This document shows positions 1 to 7,989 of a stretch of DNA of 64,000 nt, piece by piece. Under the pieces are notes generated by a model that saw only the letters and a program-made list of their open reading frames with translations, was not told the DNA's origin and did not search any database. The DNA comes from Aestuariirhabdus haliotis. GTDB taxonomy: Bacteria; Pseudomonadota; Gammaproteobacteria; Pseudomonadales; Aestuariirhabdaceae. Within the stretch, counting starts at the first letter, position 1; every line of letters begins with the position of its first letter. Both the position numbers and the translations under genes were made by a program. The stretch covers positions 62,001 through 126,000 of the forward strand of contig NZ_JAKSDZ010000001.1 in NCBI RefSeq assembly GCF_023509475.1, written 5' to 3'.

Positions 1-206
1 TTACTGCCATCCGCAGGGTTGTTATCGTGGTTGTGATCACGATGATGCACAGTCAGTTGACTCAGATTGGTGCGATTAAACTCCCGGGCGCAGCGCCCGC
101 ACACCCAGGGATACATTTTTAACGCCCGGGCTCGGTAACCTTGCTCCCGCTCTTCCCGGGCTTTACGCGCTTCGGCGACGATGGTTTGCGGGTCTTTGGC
201 AGACAC
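1..206 (-). CDS. yajD: YajD-family HNH nuclease (partial, C-terminus off window)
   Basis: Only the first 68 codons are visible; the gene runs off the left edge. The translation has a charged helical N-terminus, a Cys-x-x-Cys pair (CGRC) and the start of an HNH zinc-finger nuclease core (VHHRDHNHDNNPADG), which is the signature of the small YajD-type HNH endonucleases. The start is a GTG at 206, chosen because a GAGGAG ribosome site lies just upstream and the family similarity begins there. That ribosome site overlaps the stop codon of the upstream Imm22-like gene, with only 12 bases between them, so the two are probably translationally coupled. The cellular role of YajD is not established. 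Family assignment is good; function is inferred. Confidence 0.8.
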   Translation of the reverse strand, partial: MSAKDPQTIVAEARKAREEREQGYRARALKMYPWVCGRCAREFNRTNLSQLTVHHRDHNHDNNPADGS

Positions 207-218
207 TGGCCAGGCTCC

Positions 219-671
219 TCAATCGGGTTGAAACAGGTTGTCGGCCTCATCATCGTAGTCGAAGGCGCCGAGAAACGTCATCACTTCATCCTTGTTCACC
301 CCCGACAGCCGGGCACTGTATTCATGCTCAAATAACAGAATCACCCAGCTCACCTCCTGCAACTTCAACTTGCGTGCCTTGCTTAACAGGTTCGTCATAT
401 AAGAGTTCGAATAAGAGCATTCTCCGGCGGCTCGTTCGATACTGACCAGCCCCTCATGGCTGCCGTTGGTTTCCATGTTGTCGGGCATAAAGTAGTTCAG
501 ATTGAAATTTCGCGACCACTGATTGCTGGCCCGCTTGCCCTTGTGACTAAAGCGCTCCTCAAAATATTCATCGGGAACCTCGGCGTAAGGATATTGTGAC
601 GCCCACACCGAGACCTTGCCTCGCTTGGAAAAATCGTGGCCTTTGGCCGCTTCGCTGGTTTTAGGGTTCAT
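219..671 (-). CDS. Imm22/DUF4284-like immunity protein
   Basis: A 150-residue protein resembling immunity protein 22 (DUF4284), a family found beside polymorphic toxins. Recognisable features are the KVSVWAS opening strand, a D-EYFEERFS segment, the hydrophobic NLNYFMPDNME region, a SYSNSYMTNLLSKA helix and the closing VILLFEHEYSA strand. I chose ATG 671 because AGGA lies 7 bases upstream. An ATG at 722 would add 17 residues but has no ribosome site, and a TATACA box sits right beside it. The gene is immediately upstream of and coupled to the yajD HNH nuclease gene. No toxin with an export domain is visible in the window. Family call is likely; the immunity role here is inference. Confidence 0.68.
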   Translation of the reverse strand: MNPKTSEAAKGHDFSKRGKVSVWASQYPYAEVPDEYFEERFSHKGKRASNQWSRNFNLNYFMPDNMETNGSHEGLVSIERAAGECSYSNSYMTNLLSKARKLKLQEVSWVILLFEHEYSARLSGVNKDEVMTFLGAFDYDDEADNLFQPD

Positions 672-793
672 CGTTGCATCCTGTTTTAGGTAAGGGTCGG
701 CCACATCATTGGAGGCCGCCATTGTATAACGGTTTTTAAACGTCGTGGTTCCCTGTAAAATCGCTTTTTCACTGACTTCGACGAGACAGCTCA

Positions 794-1513
794 ATGGGCA
801 GAGCCTTTCAGAACCGCAAAGAATCAATGGCCAAAACCTCGGACGCCAAAGCCAAGGTTTACAGCAAGTACGGCCGTGAAATTTATGTCTGTGCCAAGGC
901 CGGCGGTATCGACCCCGATGGCAACCTGGCCTTACGCTCGATGATCGACAGAGCCAAGAAGGATCAGGTACCCAGCCATGTGATCGAAAAGGCGATTGAG
1001 AAAGCCAAAGGTGGTGGTGGAGAAGATTTTGCCACGGCCCGCTATGAGGGCTTTGGTCCCGGAGGCTGCATGGTCATTATCGATTGTCTGACCGATAACC
1101 CCAACCGCACCTTTGGCGATGTGCGTCAGTGCTTTACCAAGACCAAATGCAAGATCGGCACCCAGGGCAGTGTCAGTCATATGTTCGATCACAGCACCAT
1201 TCTGGTGTTCAAGAACGACGATGAAGACGCCGTGCTGGAAGCCTTGATGATGGCCGATGTGGATGTCACCGATATCGAAAACGAAGCCGGTGTGATCACC
1301 GTTTTCGCACCCCATACGGATTCGTTCAAAGCCAAACAGGCCCTCAACGAGGCCTTCGGTGAGATCGATTTCGACGTCGATGAGATCCAGTTCGTGCCGC
1401 AAAATCCGGCTCCGATCAACGCCGACGATATGCCTCAGTTTGAACGTTTCCTCGATCTGCTGAACGATCTGGATGACGTGCAAAACGTCTATCACAACGT
1501 CGAACTGGGGTAG
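794..1513 (+). CDS. yeeN: YebC/PmpR-family protein, YeeN type
   Basis: A 239-residue member of the YebC/PmpR family, whose members act in translation of difficult motifs or as transcriptional regulators. It matches the shorter-headed YeeN paralogue rather than YebC itself: it starts MGRAFQNRK, continues with [16 protein letters not shown], and ends with [11 protein letters not shown]. Conserved family stretches include AIEKAKGG and RYEGFGPGG. It is a single gene divergent from the Imm22-like gene. The ribosome site is weak, with only GAG a few bases before the start. A canonical yebC next to ruvC would be expected elsewhere in the genome. The exact function of YeeN proteins is uncertain. Confidence 0.88.
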   Translation: MGRAFQNRKESMAKTSDAKAKVYSKYGREIYVCAKAGGIDPDGNLALRSMIDRAKKDQVPSHVIEKAIEKAKGGGGEDFATARYEGFGPGGCMVIIDCLTDNPNRTFGDVRQCFTKTKCKIGTQGSVSHMFDHSTILVFKNDDEDAVLEALMMADVDVTDIENEAGVITVFAPHTDSFKAKQALNEAFGEIDFDVDEIQFVPQNPAPINADDMPQFERFLDLLNDLDDVQNVYHNVELG

Positions 1514-1533
1514 CTCCCATCTTTACCTGAAGC

Positions 1534-2004
1534 TCAGCGGCTGAGTCCAAGTCGCTGATGCCACTGGGCAATGCTCTCCTCCGGATAATGGTCAAACTGC
1601 AAATCCGCCTTCGCCGCGGCCACAGGCACCCAGCTGGCCCGACTCGATAACATCAGATGGGTGGTTTCCGGTGGTACCGGCAATGGGCTATCGATCGCCG
1701 AAGCAAAGGGATGGATCAGCTTCGGCCAACGCTCATCATAAACCCAGAGCGCACTGCCACAATGGCGGCAAAAATAACGTTCGGCCGGGCTTGTCTGCCC
1801 CTCAATAGAGGCCTGATATACCGATAGATGCTCACGCCCTTCGACGCTCATCGAAGCCGCATCGCCCCCCAGGTTAATTGCATAGCCTCCACCGCCAGCG
1901 GTTTTACGGCAGATCGAGCAATAGCAGCGGTTAAAAGGATAGGGATGGGCAGAGTCCAGGGTAAAGTGGATCGCTCCGCAGTGACAGGATCCGGCAAGCT
2001 TCAT
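1534..2004 (-). CDS. GFA-family (CENP-V/glutathione-dependent formaldehyde-activating type) zinc protein
   Basis: A 156-residue zinc-binding protein of the GFA fold. The expected cysteine set is present: C7 and C9 (SCHCG), C27, C29 and C32 (CYCSIC), and C79 and C82 (FCRHCG). Family members have been linked to S-hydroxymethylglutathione formation, but most are uncharacterised and no formaldehyde-oxidation gene lies nearby. The start at 2004 has GGAGA 8-10 bases upstream. The longer open frame to 2241 overlaps the next gene and is not supported. It follows the TauE/SafE permease gene on the same strand and may share its transcript. Confidence 0.85.
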   Translation of the reverse strand: MKLAGSCHCGAIHFTLDSAHPYPFNRCYCSICRKTAGGGGYAINLGGDAASMSVEGREHLSVYQASIEGQTSPAERYFCRHCGSALWVYDERWPKLIHPFASAIDSPLPVPPETTHLMLSSRASWVPVAAAKADLQFDHYPEESIAQWHQRLGLSR

Positions 2005-2074
2005 GGGCGTTTCTCCATAAAGGGGTTTTAGCAAGATAGACCCGAGGCACAAGTCTGTACAGATGGTGATGGAT

Positions 2075-2806
2075 TTACAGCAGAAGGTAGGCACCCAGCA
2101 GCAGCAGTGCCGTAAAAAACAATCGACGAAAACGCTCCGGTGACAGTCGGCGGCGAATGCGCTGCCCCAACAGCATACCCGCAATAGCCGGTAACAAACC
2201 GATGGCCGATTGCATACCCAGTTCCGCACTGAATCGCCCACCCACCTGAAGCGACAGGGCTAACGCCAGGGTCGAGAGAAAAAACAGCCAGCCCATGGCC
2301 TGAATCAGGGCGTCCCGGGATAAACCAATCGCCTGCAGATAAAACACACCGGGTACGACGAATGAGCCCGTCATGCCGGTCAGTACGCCATTGATAATCC
2401 CCAGCAGGGGACCCAGCCAGCGCTGCTTGAGCGGACCGATACGAACGCTCACACCGGCCAGGTTTATCAGCGCATAAAGCACCAGCAGCAGCCCCAACAA
2501 GGAAGTCAGCACGCGATGATCTACCTGGCTCAGCGCCTGGGCTCCCAAGCCTACGGTCAACACCGCCATAGTGAAGAAGGGCCATAATTGCCGAAGGATT
2601 TGACGATTGTGTGCACCCGCCACCCCCTGCCAGAGGTTGGTCAGCAAAGACGGCACCACCAGCAATGCCATGGCGCTGGGCAGGTCGATGGCCACGGTCA
2701 GCAACGCCAGACTCACCGTTGGCAAACCCAGACCTATAACACCCTTGACCGTGCCCGCGAGCAGAAACGTCATCACAATCAAAATCAGAGTTTCGAAATT
2801 CTCCAT
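2075..2806 (-). CDS. TauE/SafE (TSUP) family membrane permease
   Basis: A 243-residue, strongly hydrophobic protein with about seven to eight membrane segments in two halves. The paired family motifs are KGVIGLGLPTVSLALL in the first half and GIINGVLTGMTGSFVVPG in the second. TSUP proteins export or import sulfite, sulfoacetate or other sulfonates and organic anions. The substrate cannot be read from the sequence and no sulfur-oxidation gene is adjacent. The length is typical of the family. It is probably in the inner membrane and may be cotranscribed with the downstream GFA-family gene. Confidence 0.9.
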   Translation of the reverse strand: MENFETLILIVMTFLLAGTVKGVIGLGLPTVSLALLTVAIDLPSAMALLVVPSLLTNLWQGVAGAHNRQILRQLWPFFTMAVLTVGLGAQALSQVDHRVLTSLLGLLLVLYALINLAGVSVRIGPLKQRWLGPLLGIINGVLTGMTGSFVVPGVFYLQAIGLSRDALIQAMGWLFFLSTLALALSLQVGGRFSAELGMQSAIGLLPAIAGMLLGQRIRRRLSPERFRRLFFTALLLLGAYLLL

Positions 2807-2983
2807 CGCCCTAGCCTATCTGTTAGCGAGCTCGGATGCACCGGAGATAGGCAGATTCCTGACCAGCTTCAGCCAATGGAAACTGGCAAAAATAAAATTG
2901 TATAAAAAGTGATCTACCTTAACTTGCTCGTCGTAACCTACCCCAATGAGCCCACACAGGGTGATCCGAGCGGAGCACATAAC

Positions 2984-3511
2984 ATGTCATGTCTTTTACG
3001 ATTGGTATACGCCAGCAAGGCGGCTTTCGAGAATCACGACGACAGCGATGGTATTGACCTGGAAGTCGCACAAATACTGGTACAGTCCCGTCGTAATAAC
3101 CCCAAGCAACAGATTCAGGGCGTTCTCTATTACGGCGACGGGCATTTCTTTCAGGTGCTGGAAGGTCCTCGGGAGAAAGTCCAGCAACTGTACCGCCGCA
3201 TCACGGAAGATCCGCGCCACACCAGCGCCACGATTCTCTCAAGTGCAGAGATCGACCAGCCTCTGTTTAACAGCTGGTCGATGAAATACATTCCCGCGGA
3301 CAAAACCGTTCGACAGTTTTTGCAATACAACGGCCACCTGCGCTTCGACCCTTTTACTTTCGACCTCGCGATGATCGATCGTCTGGTGCACTTTTTAAAT
3401 GTTCGCCCTGGGTCTGAGCAAAGCAGCGACACCTTTCCCCATCAGCCAGCCTGGAAGCGCTTGTGGAATCACCTGACCACACACAGCAGTCAGCGCAAGG
3501 CAGCCCATTAA
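2984..3511 (+). CDS. BLUF-domain blue-light photoreceptor
   Basis: A 175-residue protein with an N-terminal BLUF domain, which binds FAD and senses blue light. The photocycle residues are visible: Tyr9 (LVYAS), Asn38/Asn39, Gln57 (FFQVLEG) and Trp98 (FNSWSM). The C-terminal part of about 75 residues has no recognised output domain, so this is a short BLUF protein that probably signals through a partner. The start at 2984 has GGAG 9 bases upstream; the frame reaches further to 2909 but without support. A photolyase operon lies about 6 kb downstream and a GGDEF protein about 4.5 kb away, both plausible but unproven partners. Confidence 0.93.
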   Translation: MSCLLRLVYASKAAFENHDDSDGIDLEVAQILVQSRRNNPKQQIQGVLYYGDGHFFQVLEGPREKVQQLYRRITEDPRHTSATILSSAEIDQPLFNSWSMKYIPADKTVRQFLQYNGHLRFDPFTFDLAMIDRLVHFLNVRPGSEQSSDTFPHQPAWKRLWNHLTTHSSQRKAAH

Positions 3512-3543
3512 ACAGCGAATAAAGAGCTGCTGGCCGTGAAGAA

Positions 3544-3714
3544 CTACTTCAGCAACTTCAGCAACTCACAGAGGAATTCCCCGGGCTGCAACGGTTGCAG
3601 GCGGCACAATGAACGTCGCTCGGGATCCTCTCCTTTTGAAGACTTGAACGAGTCCGGGCTGTCGGCGTTATCAAGGGGATAGCGGGGCTCTAGAAATCGG
3701 GATTGAAGTAACAT
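3544..3714 (-). CDS. small hypothetical protein, 56 aa
   Basis: A 56-residue reading frame beginning MLLQSRFLEPRYPLDNADS and ending in a Leu-rich helix (EFLCELLKLLK). The main support is a very strong ribosome site (GGGAGGTG) 4-5 bases before ATG 3714. The frame extends upstream to 3795 without a ribosome site. It lies about 100 bases downstream of the FemAB-like gene on the same strand, so it may be the last gene of that transcript. I do not recognise a family. It has two cysteines, a proline-containing middle and no signal peptide. Confidence 0.5.
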   Translation of the reverse strand: MLLQSRFLEPRYPLDNADSPDSFKSSKGEDPERRSLCRLQPLQPGEFLCELLKLLK

Positions 3715-3816
3715 CTTGCACCTCCCAAACGGATATAACCCTGTTTCCAATAGGGTATTCCAGAGAGATGACAATATGATGTCAGCCGCCCGCAAGCACT
3801 CAGGATCAGAAGCGCG

Positions 3817-4965
3817 TTACTGCTCGGTTTTGGTGTAGGGAAGTAACGTTCGGGCAGCGGCCATTTCCTGCTCCAGATAGCGTTGCTCCTGTTGCAGGAA
3901 GTGTTCGATCGCGCCCTTAAAATCCTCATCACGAATCCAGTGGCTGGAATAGGTCGTGACCGGTTCGAAACCGCGTTTGATCTTATGCTGACCCTGGGCC
4001 CCGGCATCAAAACATTTCAGGCCCTGCTCAATGCAATATTCAATGCCCTGGTAATAGCAGGTTTCAAAATGCAGAAAATCAAATTCCTGCAAACAGCCCC
4101 AGTAACGCCCATAAAGCTTTTCGCTGTCTCGCAAATTAAGCGCCGCCGCCACGATACGACCCTGATGACGGGCCACGACCATCATCAATTGCTCGGGCAA
4201 GCTGTCGCCAAGTTGCTGGAAGAATTCGAGGGGCAAATACCCCCGGTGGCCACTGCGTTTGAGATAAGTCAGTTGATAAAACTGGTGAAAAATTTTCCAG
4301 ATGGAAGCATCGATCTGATCACCGGATAATCGCTCAAGCTCGATCGATTGTTCCTGCACAGCCCGTCGCTCCTTGCGAATCGCCTTACGATGCCGGGAGC
4401 GCAGCGCAACCAAAAAGCTGTCGAAATCGCTGTAGTTACGATTAAACCAGTGAAACTGCATCCCTTGCCGCAGCATCAAGGGCGGTGTCAGGCTTCGGTG
4501 CTGGTGCTCATCGGCAAACAACAGGTGCCAGGAGGAAACCGCTTCGTCCCCAGTATCCCCCTCCAATTCCAACGCCTGGCAAAGGCGTCGGGCCAGGGCA
4601 GCCGGATCTTCACCATTGGCCACGCAGAGTCTGGGACCAGAGGACGGAGTAAAGGGAATGGCGCTGAGATATTTCGGAAAGTACTGGCGGCCGTGCCGGT
4701 CATAGGCGTCAGCCCAGCTGAAATCAAATACGTATTCGCCATAGCTATGCCATTTCCGATAGCCAGGCAACAGACCTACCAGCTGCTGGTTCCGAAAAAA
4801 CAGGGCATGACGCGGTTGCCAACCGGTCTCCCGGCACACCGCACCGCTGCGCTCCAGGGCCCGTAAAAAGCCATGCTGCATAAAGGGATTGTCATTATCG
4901 AGCAATCGATTCCATTGCTCGACAGCGATCTGTTCGATACTGGTCAACCAGCGAATGTCTACCAT
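3817..4965 (-). CDS. FemAB-like GNAT-family protein (DUF482/PF04339)
   Basis: A 382-residue protein of the DUF482 group, which has a double GNAT fold like the FemAB aminoacyltransferases. Characteristic parts are the N-terminal NPFMQHGFLRALERSG, the middle GPRLCV segment, the RKAIRKERRAVQEQ basic helix and the C-terminal GLKCFDAGAQGQHKIKRGF region. FemAB proteins transfer amino acids to peptidoglycan precursors, but the substrate of DUF482 proteins is unknown. It is probably cytoplasmic. The length is normal. It stands upstream of the 56-residue small gene. Family call is strong; the biochemical role is unknown. Confidence 0.88.
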   Translation of the reverse strand: MVDIRWLTSIEQIAVEQWNRLLDNDNPFMQHGFLRALERSGAVCRETGWQPRHALFFRNQQLVGLLPGYRKWHSYGEYVFDFSWADAYDRHGRQYFPKYLSAIPFTPSSGPRLCVANGEDPAALARRLCQALELEGDTGDEAVSSWHLLFADEHQHRSLTPPLMLRQGMQFHWFNRNYSDFDSFLVALRSRHRKAIRKERRAVQEQSIELERLSGDQIDASIWKIFHQFYQLTYLKRSGHRGYLPLEFFQQLGDSLPEQLMMVVARHQGRIVAAALNLRDSEKLYGRYWGCLQEFDFLHFETCYYQGIEYCIEQGLKCFDAGAQGQHKIKRGFEPVTTYSSHWIRDEDFKGAIEHFLQQEQRYLEQEMAAARTLLPYTKTEQ

Positions 4966-5074
4966 TACAGCTCCTTTGCTGAGCAGGCATCATAGCCTGT
5001 GCAAGGACGCGGGTGAATCTATCGAGGAGAGATCCGGGGAAACAATCAGACAACGACGAGAAAAACGAGGAAAG

Positions 5075-5102
5075 ATCGCAAGCAGACGGCGCCGCTTGCG
5101 AT
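5075..5102 (-). terminator. hairpin, probable terminator of the small exported protein gene
   Basis: A 9-bp perfect inverted repeat (ATCGCAAGC / GCTTGCGAT, 10-base loop) lies 13 bases past the stop of the exported protein gene on the minus strand. In that direction it is followed by a pyrimidine-rich stretch (CTTTCCTCGTTTTT). The T-run is displaced from the stem, so its efficiency is uncertain. Confidence 0.45.
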
Positions 5103-5115
5103 GGTCGGCGACGAA

Positions 5116-5439
5116 TTACTGGGTAACAGGCTGAGACTCGTTACCAGAACCCGCCATAGCGCAATCCCAACCCCAACCACGCTGACGCTCAACCAGCTGT
5201 TCAGCGTTATGCTCACAATAACCCTGTTCGTTCTCGGCACTCCACAAGCTCTGCACTTCGTCGCCTTTCTGGTAGACCACTTCACAGGGCACCGGGCTTT
5301 CGGGGTTTTGGTACACCACACTGATGATGCGCTCCATACCGGCCTGGGAGCAAACGTAAGTTTGGTCAGCCATCACGGAAGTCGGCAGTAAAGCAACGGC
5401 TGTTGCAACCAAAGCAAATTTGAATTGAGGGCATTTCAT
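5116..5439 (-). CDS. small exported Cys-rich hypothetical protein
   Basis: A 107-residue protein with a clear Sec signal peptide: a Lys-containing start, the hydrophobic core FALVATAVALLPTS, and probable cleavage after VMA near residue 24. The mature part has four cysteines (in YVCSQ, VPCEV, GYCEH and WDCAM), which could form two disulfides in the periplasm. The start at 5439 has GGAG 7 bases upstream; the ATG two codons earlier is too close to that site. It resembles small conserved hypothetical periplasmic proteins of Pseudomonas-like bacteria, but I cannot assign a function. It appears monocistronic, with a hairpin downstream. Confidence 0.72.
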   Translation of the reverse strand: MKCPQFKFALVATAVALLPTSVMADQTYVCSQAGMERIISVVYQNPESPVPCEVVYQKGDEVQSLWSAENEQGYCEHNAEQLVERQRGWGWDCAMAGSGNESQPVTQ

Positions 5440-5571
5440 GGTCATTCTCCACATCCTTGAAGCAAACGCCGAATGGCATTTTTTGAGGGCGTAGAGCTTA
5501 GCACAGGGGCGGCCAGGAACCGCGAAACAGGTCTCAGCCTGTACAGATCGTAAGGCGCTGGAAGGCGGCCG

Positions 5572-5591
5572 CCCCCTGCACTCACAGGGGG
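5572..5591 (-). terminator. GC-rich hairpin after the aminotransferase gene
   Basis: A 7-bp perfect repeat (CCCCCTG / CAGGGGG) with a 6-base loop lies about 30 bases beyond the aminotransferase stop. There is no U-tract on either strand, so it may be a mRNA 3'-end stabiliser rather than an intrinsic terminator. Confidence 0.35.
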
Positions 5592-5620
5592 TCAGCCATC
5601 GGACGCGTGGCCCGAATCAA

Positions 5621-6811
5621 TCAGAGTACAGCAGCCAGCGAATCGACCAGATAATCGATGTTGTTGCTGTTAACACCGGCAATATTTACTCGGCTGGAGT
5701 CCACCAGGTAGATGGAGTTGTTGGCCTTTAATTGCCCTACCTGCTCCGGGCTAATGCCCAGAAACGAGAACATGCCTTTTTGCCGGGTGATAAAGCTGAA
5801 GTCACGCTCGATACCCTTGGCAACGATCTTTTCTACCAGTAGCTGGCGTAATTCGTTAATACGGTTACGCATCACCGTCAGCTCATCGTTCCAGAGCGCC
5901 GTCAACTCATCACTCTCGAGAATGATTTCGACCAAGGCCGCGCCATGAGCCGGAGGCATGGAATAATTGCCCCGCACTACATTGCACAACTGACTGTGAG
6001 TAACATCTCGCGCCACTGTGGTTTTCGAAATGGCGATGATGGCACCGGTACGCTCACGGTAGAGACCGAAGTTTTTTGAGCAGGAAGCGGTGATCAACAG
6101 CTCGGGAACGGCATCGGCCAGCAAGCGCAAGCCGGTGGCATCCTGATCCAGACCATCGCCCAGGCCCTGATAGGCGATATCCACCAGCGGCAGGAAACCA
6201 CGCGCTTTCGCCAACTCGGCGAGCTGTTGCCACTGTTCGAGATTCAGGTCGGCGCCACAGGGGTTATGACAACAGCCATGAACCAGTACGACGTCTTGCG
6301 GACCAACTTGCTCAAGCGCCGCCATCATGTCGTCAAACAGAATGCTGGAACTGGCGCGGTCGTAATAGGGGTATTCCTGAATCTTTAGCCCGGCATCGCC
6401 CATTAACGGAATATGGTTTGCCCAGGTCGGGTTGCTGACCCAAACGGTAGCACCGGCATTACAACGCTTGATCAACTCGGCGGCGGTTCGCAGAGCACCA
6501 CAACCACCCGGTGTCTGCAGGGTATTGGTGCGGCCGCTGACCAGCGCCGAATGGCCTTCGCCCAACACCAGGGTTTCCATCAGGCGACCAAAACCAGGTG
6601 CGCCGGGGGGGCCAATGTAAGCCTTGGTGGTTTCGTTATCGTTGTGAAAACGTTGCGCTTGTTTAACCGCCTCCAACACAGGAGTATTACCGGCCTCATC
6701 TTTGTAGATGCCCACGCCGAGGTCGATCTTGAGCGGATTTTTGTCACTCCGATAGGCGGCCATCAGCCCCAAAATCGGATCGTCTGGTAGTTGTTTGAGT
6801 GTTTCTAACAT
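5621..6811 (-). CDS. aromatic/aspartate aminotransferase (class I, PLP-dependent)
   Basis: A 396-residue class I aminotransferase of the AspC/TyrB/PhhC group. The PLP lysine is in SCSKNFGLYRERTG (near residue 245). The HGCCHNPCGADL segment and the preceding sheet are typical of the aromatic/aspartate subgroup, as is the N-terminal DPILGLMAAYRSD. These enzymes move amino groups between Asp, Tyr or Phe and 2-oxoglutarate in the cytoplasm. The exact preference (Asp or aromatic) cannot be fixed from the sequence. The start has GGGA 6-7 bases upstream. It is monocistronic, with about 170 bases upstream that should hold its promoter. Confidence 0.93.
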   Translation of the reverse strand: MLETLKQLPDDPILGLMAAYRSDKNPLKIDLGVGIYKDEAGNTPVLEAVKQAQRFHNDNETTKAYIGPPGAPGFGRLMETLVLGEGHSALVSGRTNTLQTPGGCGALRTAAELIKRCNAGATVWVSNPTWANHIPLMGDAGLKIQEYPYYDRASSSILFDDMMAALEQVGPQDVVLVHGCCHNPCGADLNLEQWQQLAELAKARGFLPLVDIAYQGLGDGLDQDATGLRLLADAVPELLITASCSKNFGLYRERTGAIIAISKTTVARDVTHSQLCNVVRGNYSMPPAHGAALVEIILESDELTALWNDELTVMRNRINELRQLLVEKIVAKGIERDFSFITRQKGMFSFLGISPEQVGQLKANNSIYLVDSSRVNIAGVNSNNIDYLVDSLAAVL

Positions 6812-6982
6812 GCTGGTCCCGGTTCAGGAAGTGGTGCTCTGGAACGTCGCCCTGATGGCGAAAACGTTGCTCCAGATAGTAACGAGTTTACTGCTCTGGC
6901 GCTAACATTTCTTGGCCAAAAAGCGGCTTACCGATCGGCTTTATGATCACCACCACAACATTGGCTGTAATGGCACCCTGAG

Positions 6983-7360
6983 CTAGTTCAAATCGACCGC
7001 ATAACGACGCAATACCTCACCGGGGACGATCTCCAGCGCACGCTGATGGGTTCGCGTGAGATGCACCCGTGGCGCGCAACCCGCCTGTTCGGCTTCCAGC
7101 CAGCGCGACGCACAGAGACACCAGCGATCACCCGCCTTCAATCCCGGGAATCCGTACTCGGGCACCGGAGTCGACAGGTCATTGCCACGACCTTTGGAGA
7201 AACCCAGAAAATCATCGGTCACCACCACGCAAACCGTGTGCGAACCGCCATCCTGATCACAGGTATTGCAACAGCCATCGCGAAAGAATCCAGTTTTGGG
7301 ATTGTCACTGCAAGAGAGCAACGCCTCACCATAAACGTTCAGGGATTCATCCATTTCCAT
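6983..7360 (-). CDS. DUF2237 family protein
   Basis: A 125-residue protein of the DUF2237 family. Hallmarks are NVYGEALLSCSDNPKTGFFR, the D-GCCNTC-DGGSHTVC segment, GNDLSTPVPEYGFPGLK and GDRWCLCASRWLEA. It has many conserved cysteines, which suggests metal or redox binding, but no function is known for the family. ATG 7360 is chosen because AGGA lies 7 bases upstream; the 16-codon upstream extension lacks a ribosome site. It is cytoplasmic and of ordinary family length. Confidence 0.88.
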   Translation of the reverse strand: MEMDESLNVYGEALLSCSDNPKTGFFRDGCCNTCDQDGGSHTVCVVVTDDFLGFSKGRGNDLSTPVPEYGFPGLKAGDRWCLCASRWLEAEQAGCAPRVHLTRTHQRALEIVPGEVLRRYAVDLN

Positions 7361-7482
7361 TTTCGGTTCCTTATTCTCGGGCGCACATTGCCCCTGGTAT
7401 TCATTCAATGGTTATCATCAGCAATGGCCGCTTCGAACAGCTACCCGTGCACGGCACTGCGAGTATGTTATCGGGTACCGGA

Positions 7483-7869
7483 TTATTTTTTCGGCATCAG
7501 CTGCCCCATCATCTGGTGCACCATATTGACAGCTTTCAGCGGTCGCAGCATCACTTTGAAATCGACGATCTTGCCCTCGTCATCACAGCGAATCATATCC
7601 ACTCCATTGATATGAATACCGCCGATTTCGGTTTCGAACTCCAAAATTGCGTCTTGTCCGGTAGACACTTCGCGCAAGTAACGAAAGCTCGGATTTGCCA
7701 GTACCTGCATCGCGGCGGTCAGATACATAGTGGTTAGCGGTTTGCCTATCTGGGGGGTATGCACTACCGGTGAATGAAATACTACTTCGTCGGCCAACAG
7801 TGCCTGAAGTCCAGCCGGGTCTTTACTGTCCAGCAACTGATGCCAGTGCGCCAGGGTTTGTTCGATCAT
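7483..7869 (-). CDS. SnoaL/NTF2-like protein
   Basis: A 128-residue protein of the NTF2-like fold: an N-terminal helix (LAHWHQLLDSKDPAGLQALL), the DEVVFHSPVV strand, and the C-terminal curved sheet with GGIHINGVDMIRCDDEGKIVDFKVMLRP. Such proteins are small enzymes or ligand carriers, and the same architecture is common as an unassigned nuclear transport factor 2 family protein. The start at 7869 has AGGAGCGGAG just upstream. It stands alone between the DUF2237 and GGDEF genes on the same strand. The function is not determinable. Confidence 0.82.
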   Translation of the reverse strand: MIEQTLAHWHQLLDSKDPAGLQALLADEVVFHSPVVHTPQIGKPLTTMYLTAAMQVLANPSFRYLREVSTGQDAILEFETEIGGIHINGVDMIRCDDEGKIVDFKVMLRPLKAVNMVHQMMGQLMPKK

Positions 7870-7989
7870 CACTCCGCTCCTACCTGTATTTTTTATGGTT
7901 TTTATCGAGTCGCCATTCGGCGAGTGCACAGGCTACCTGAAATGGTTAGGGCTGTCGCGGATCAAACGACGCTGCAACAGGGGGCTGCA

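Noticed and set aside
2028-2585. 185-codon minus-strand open frame
   Set aside because: It overlaps the TauE/SafE permease in another frame and lacks hydrophobic pattern or family features.
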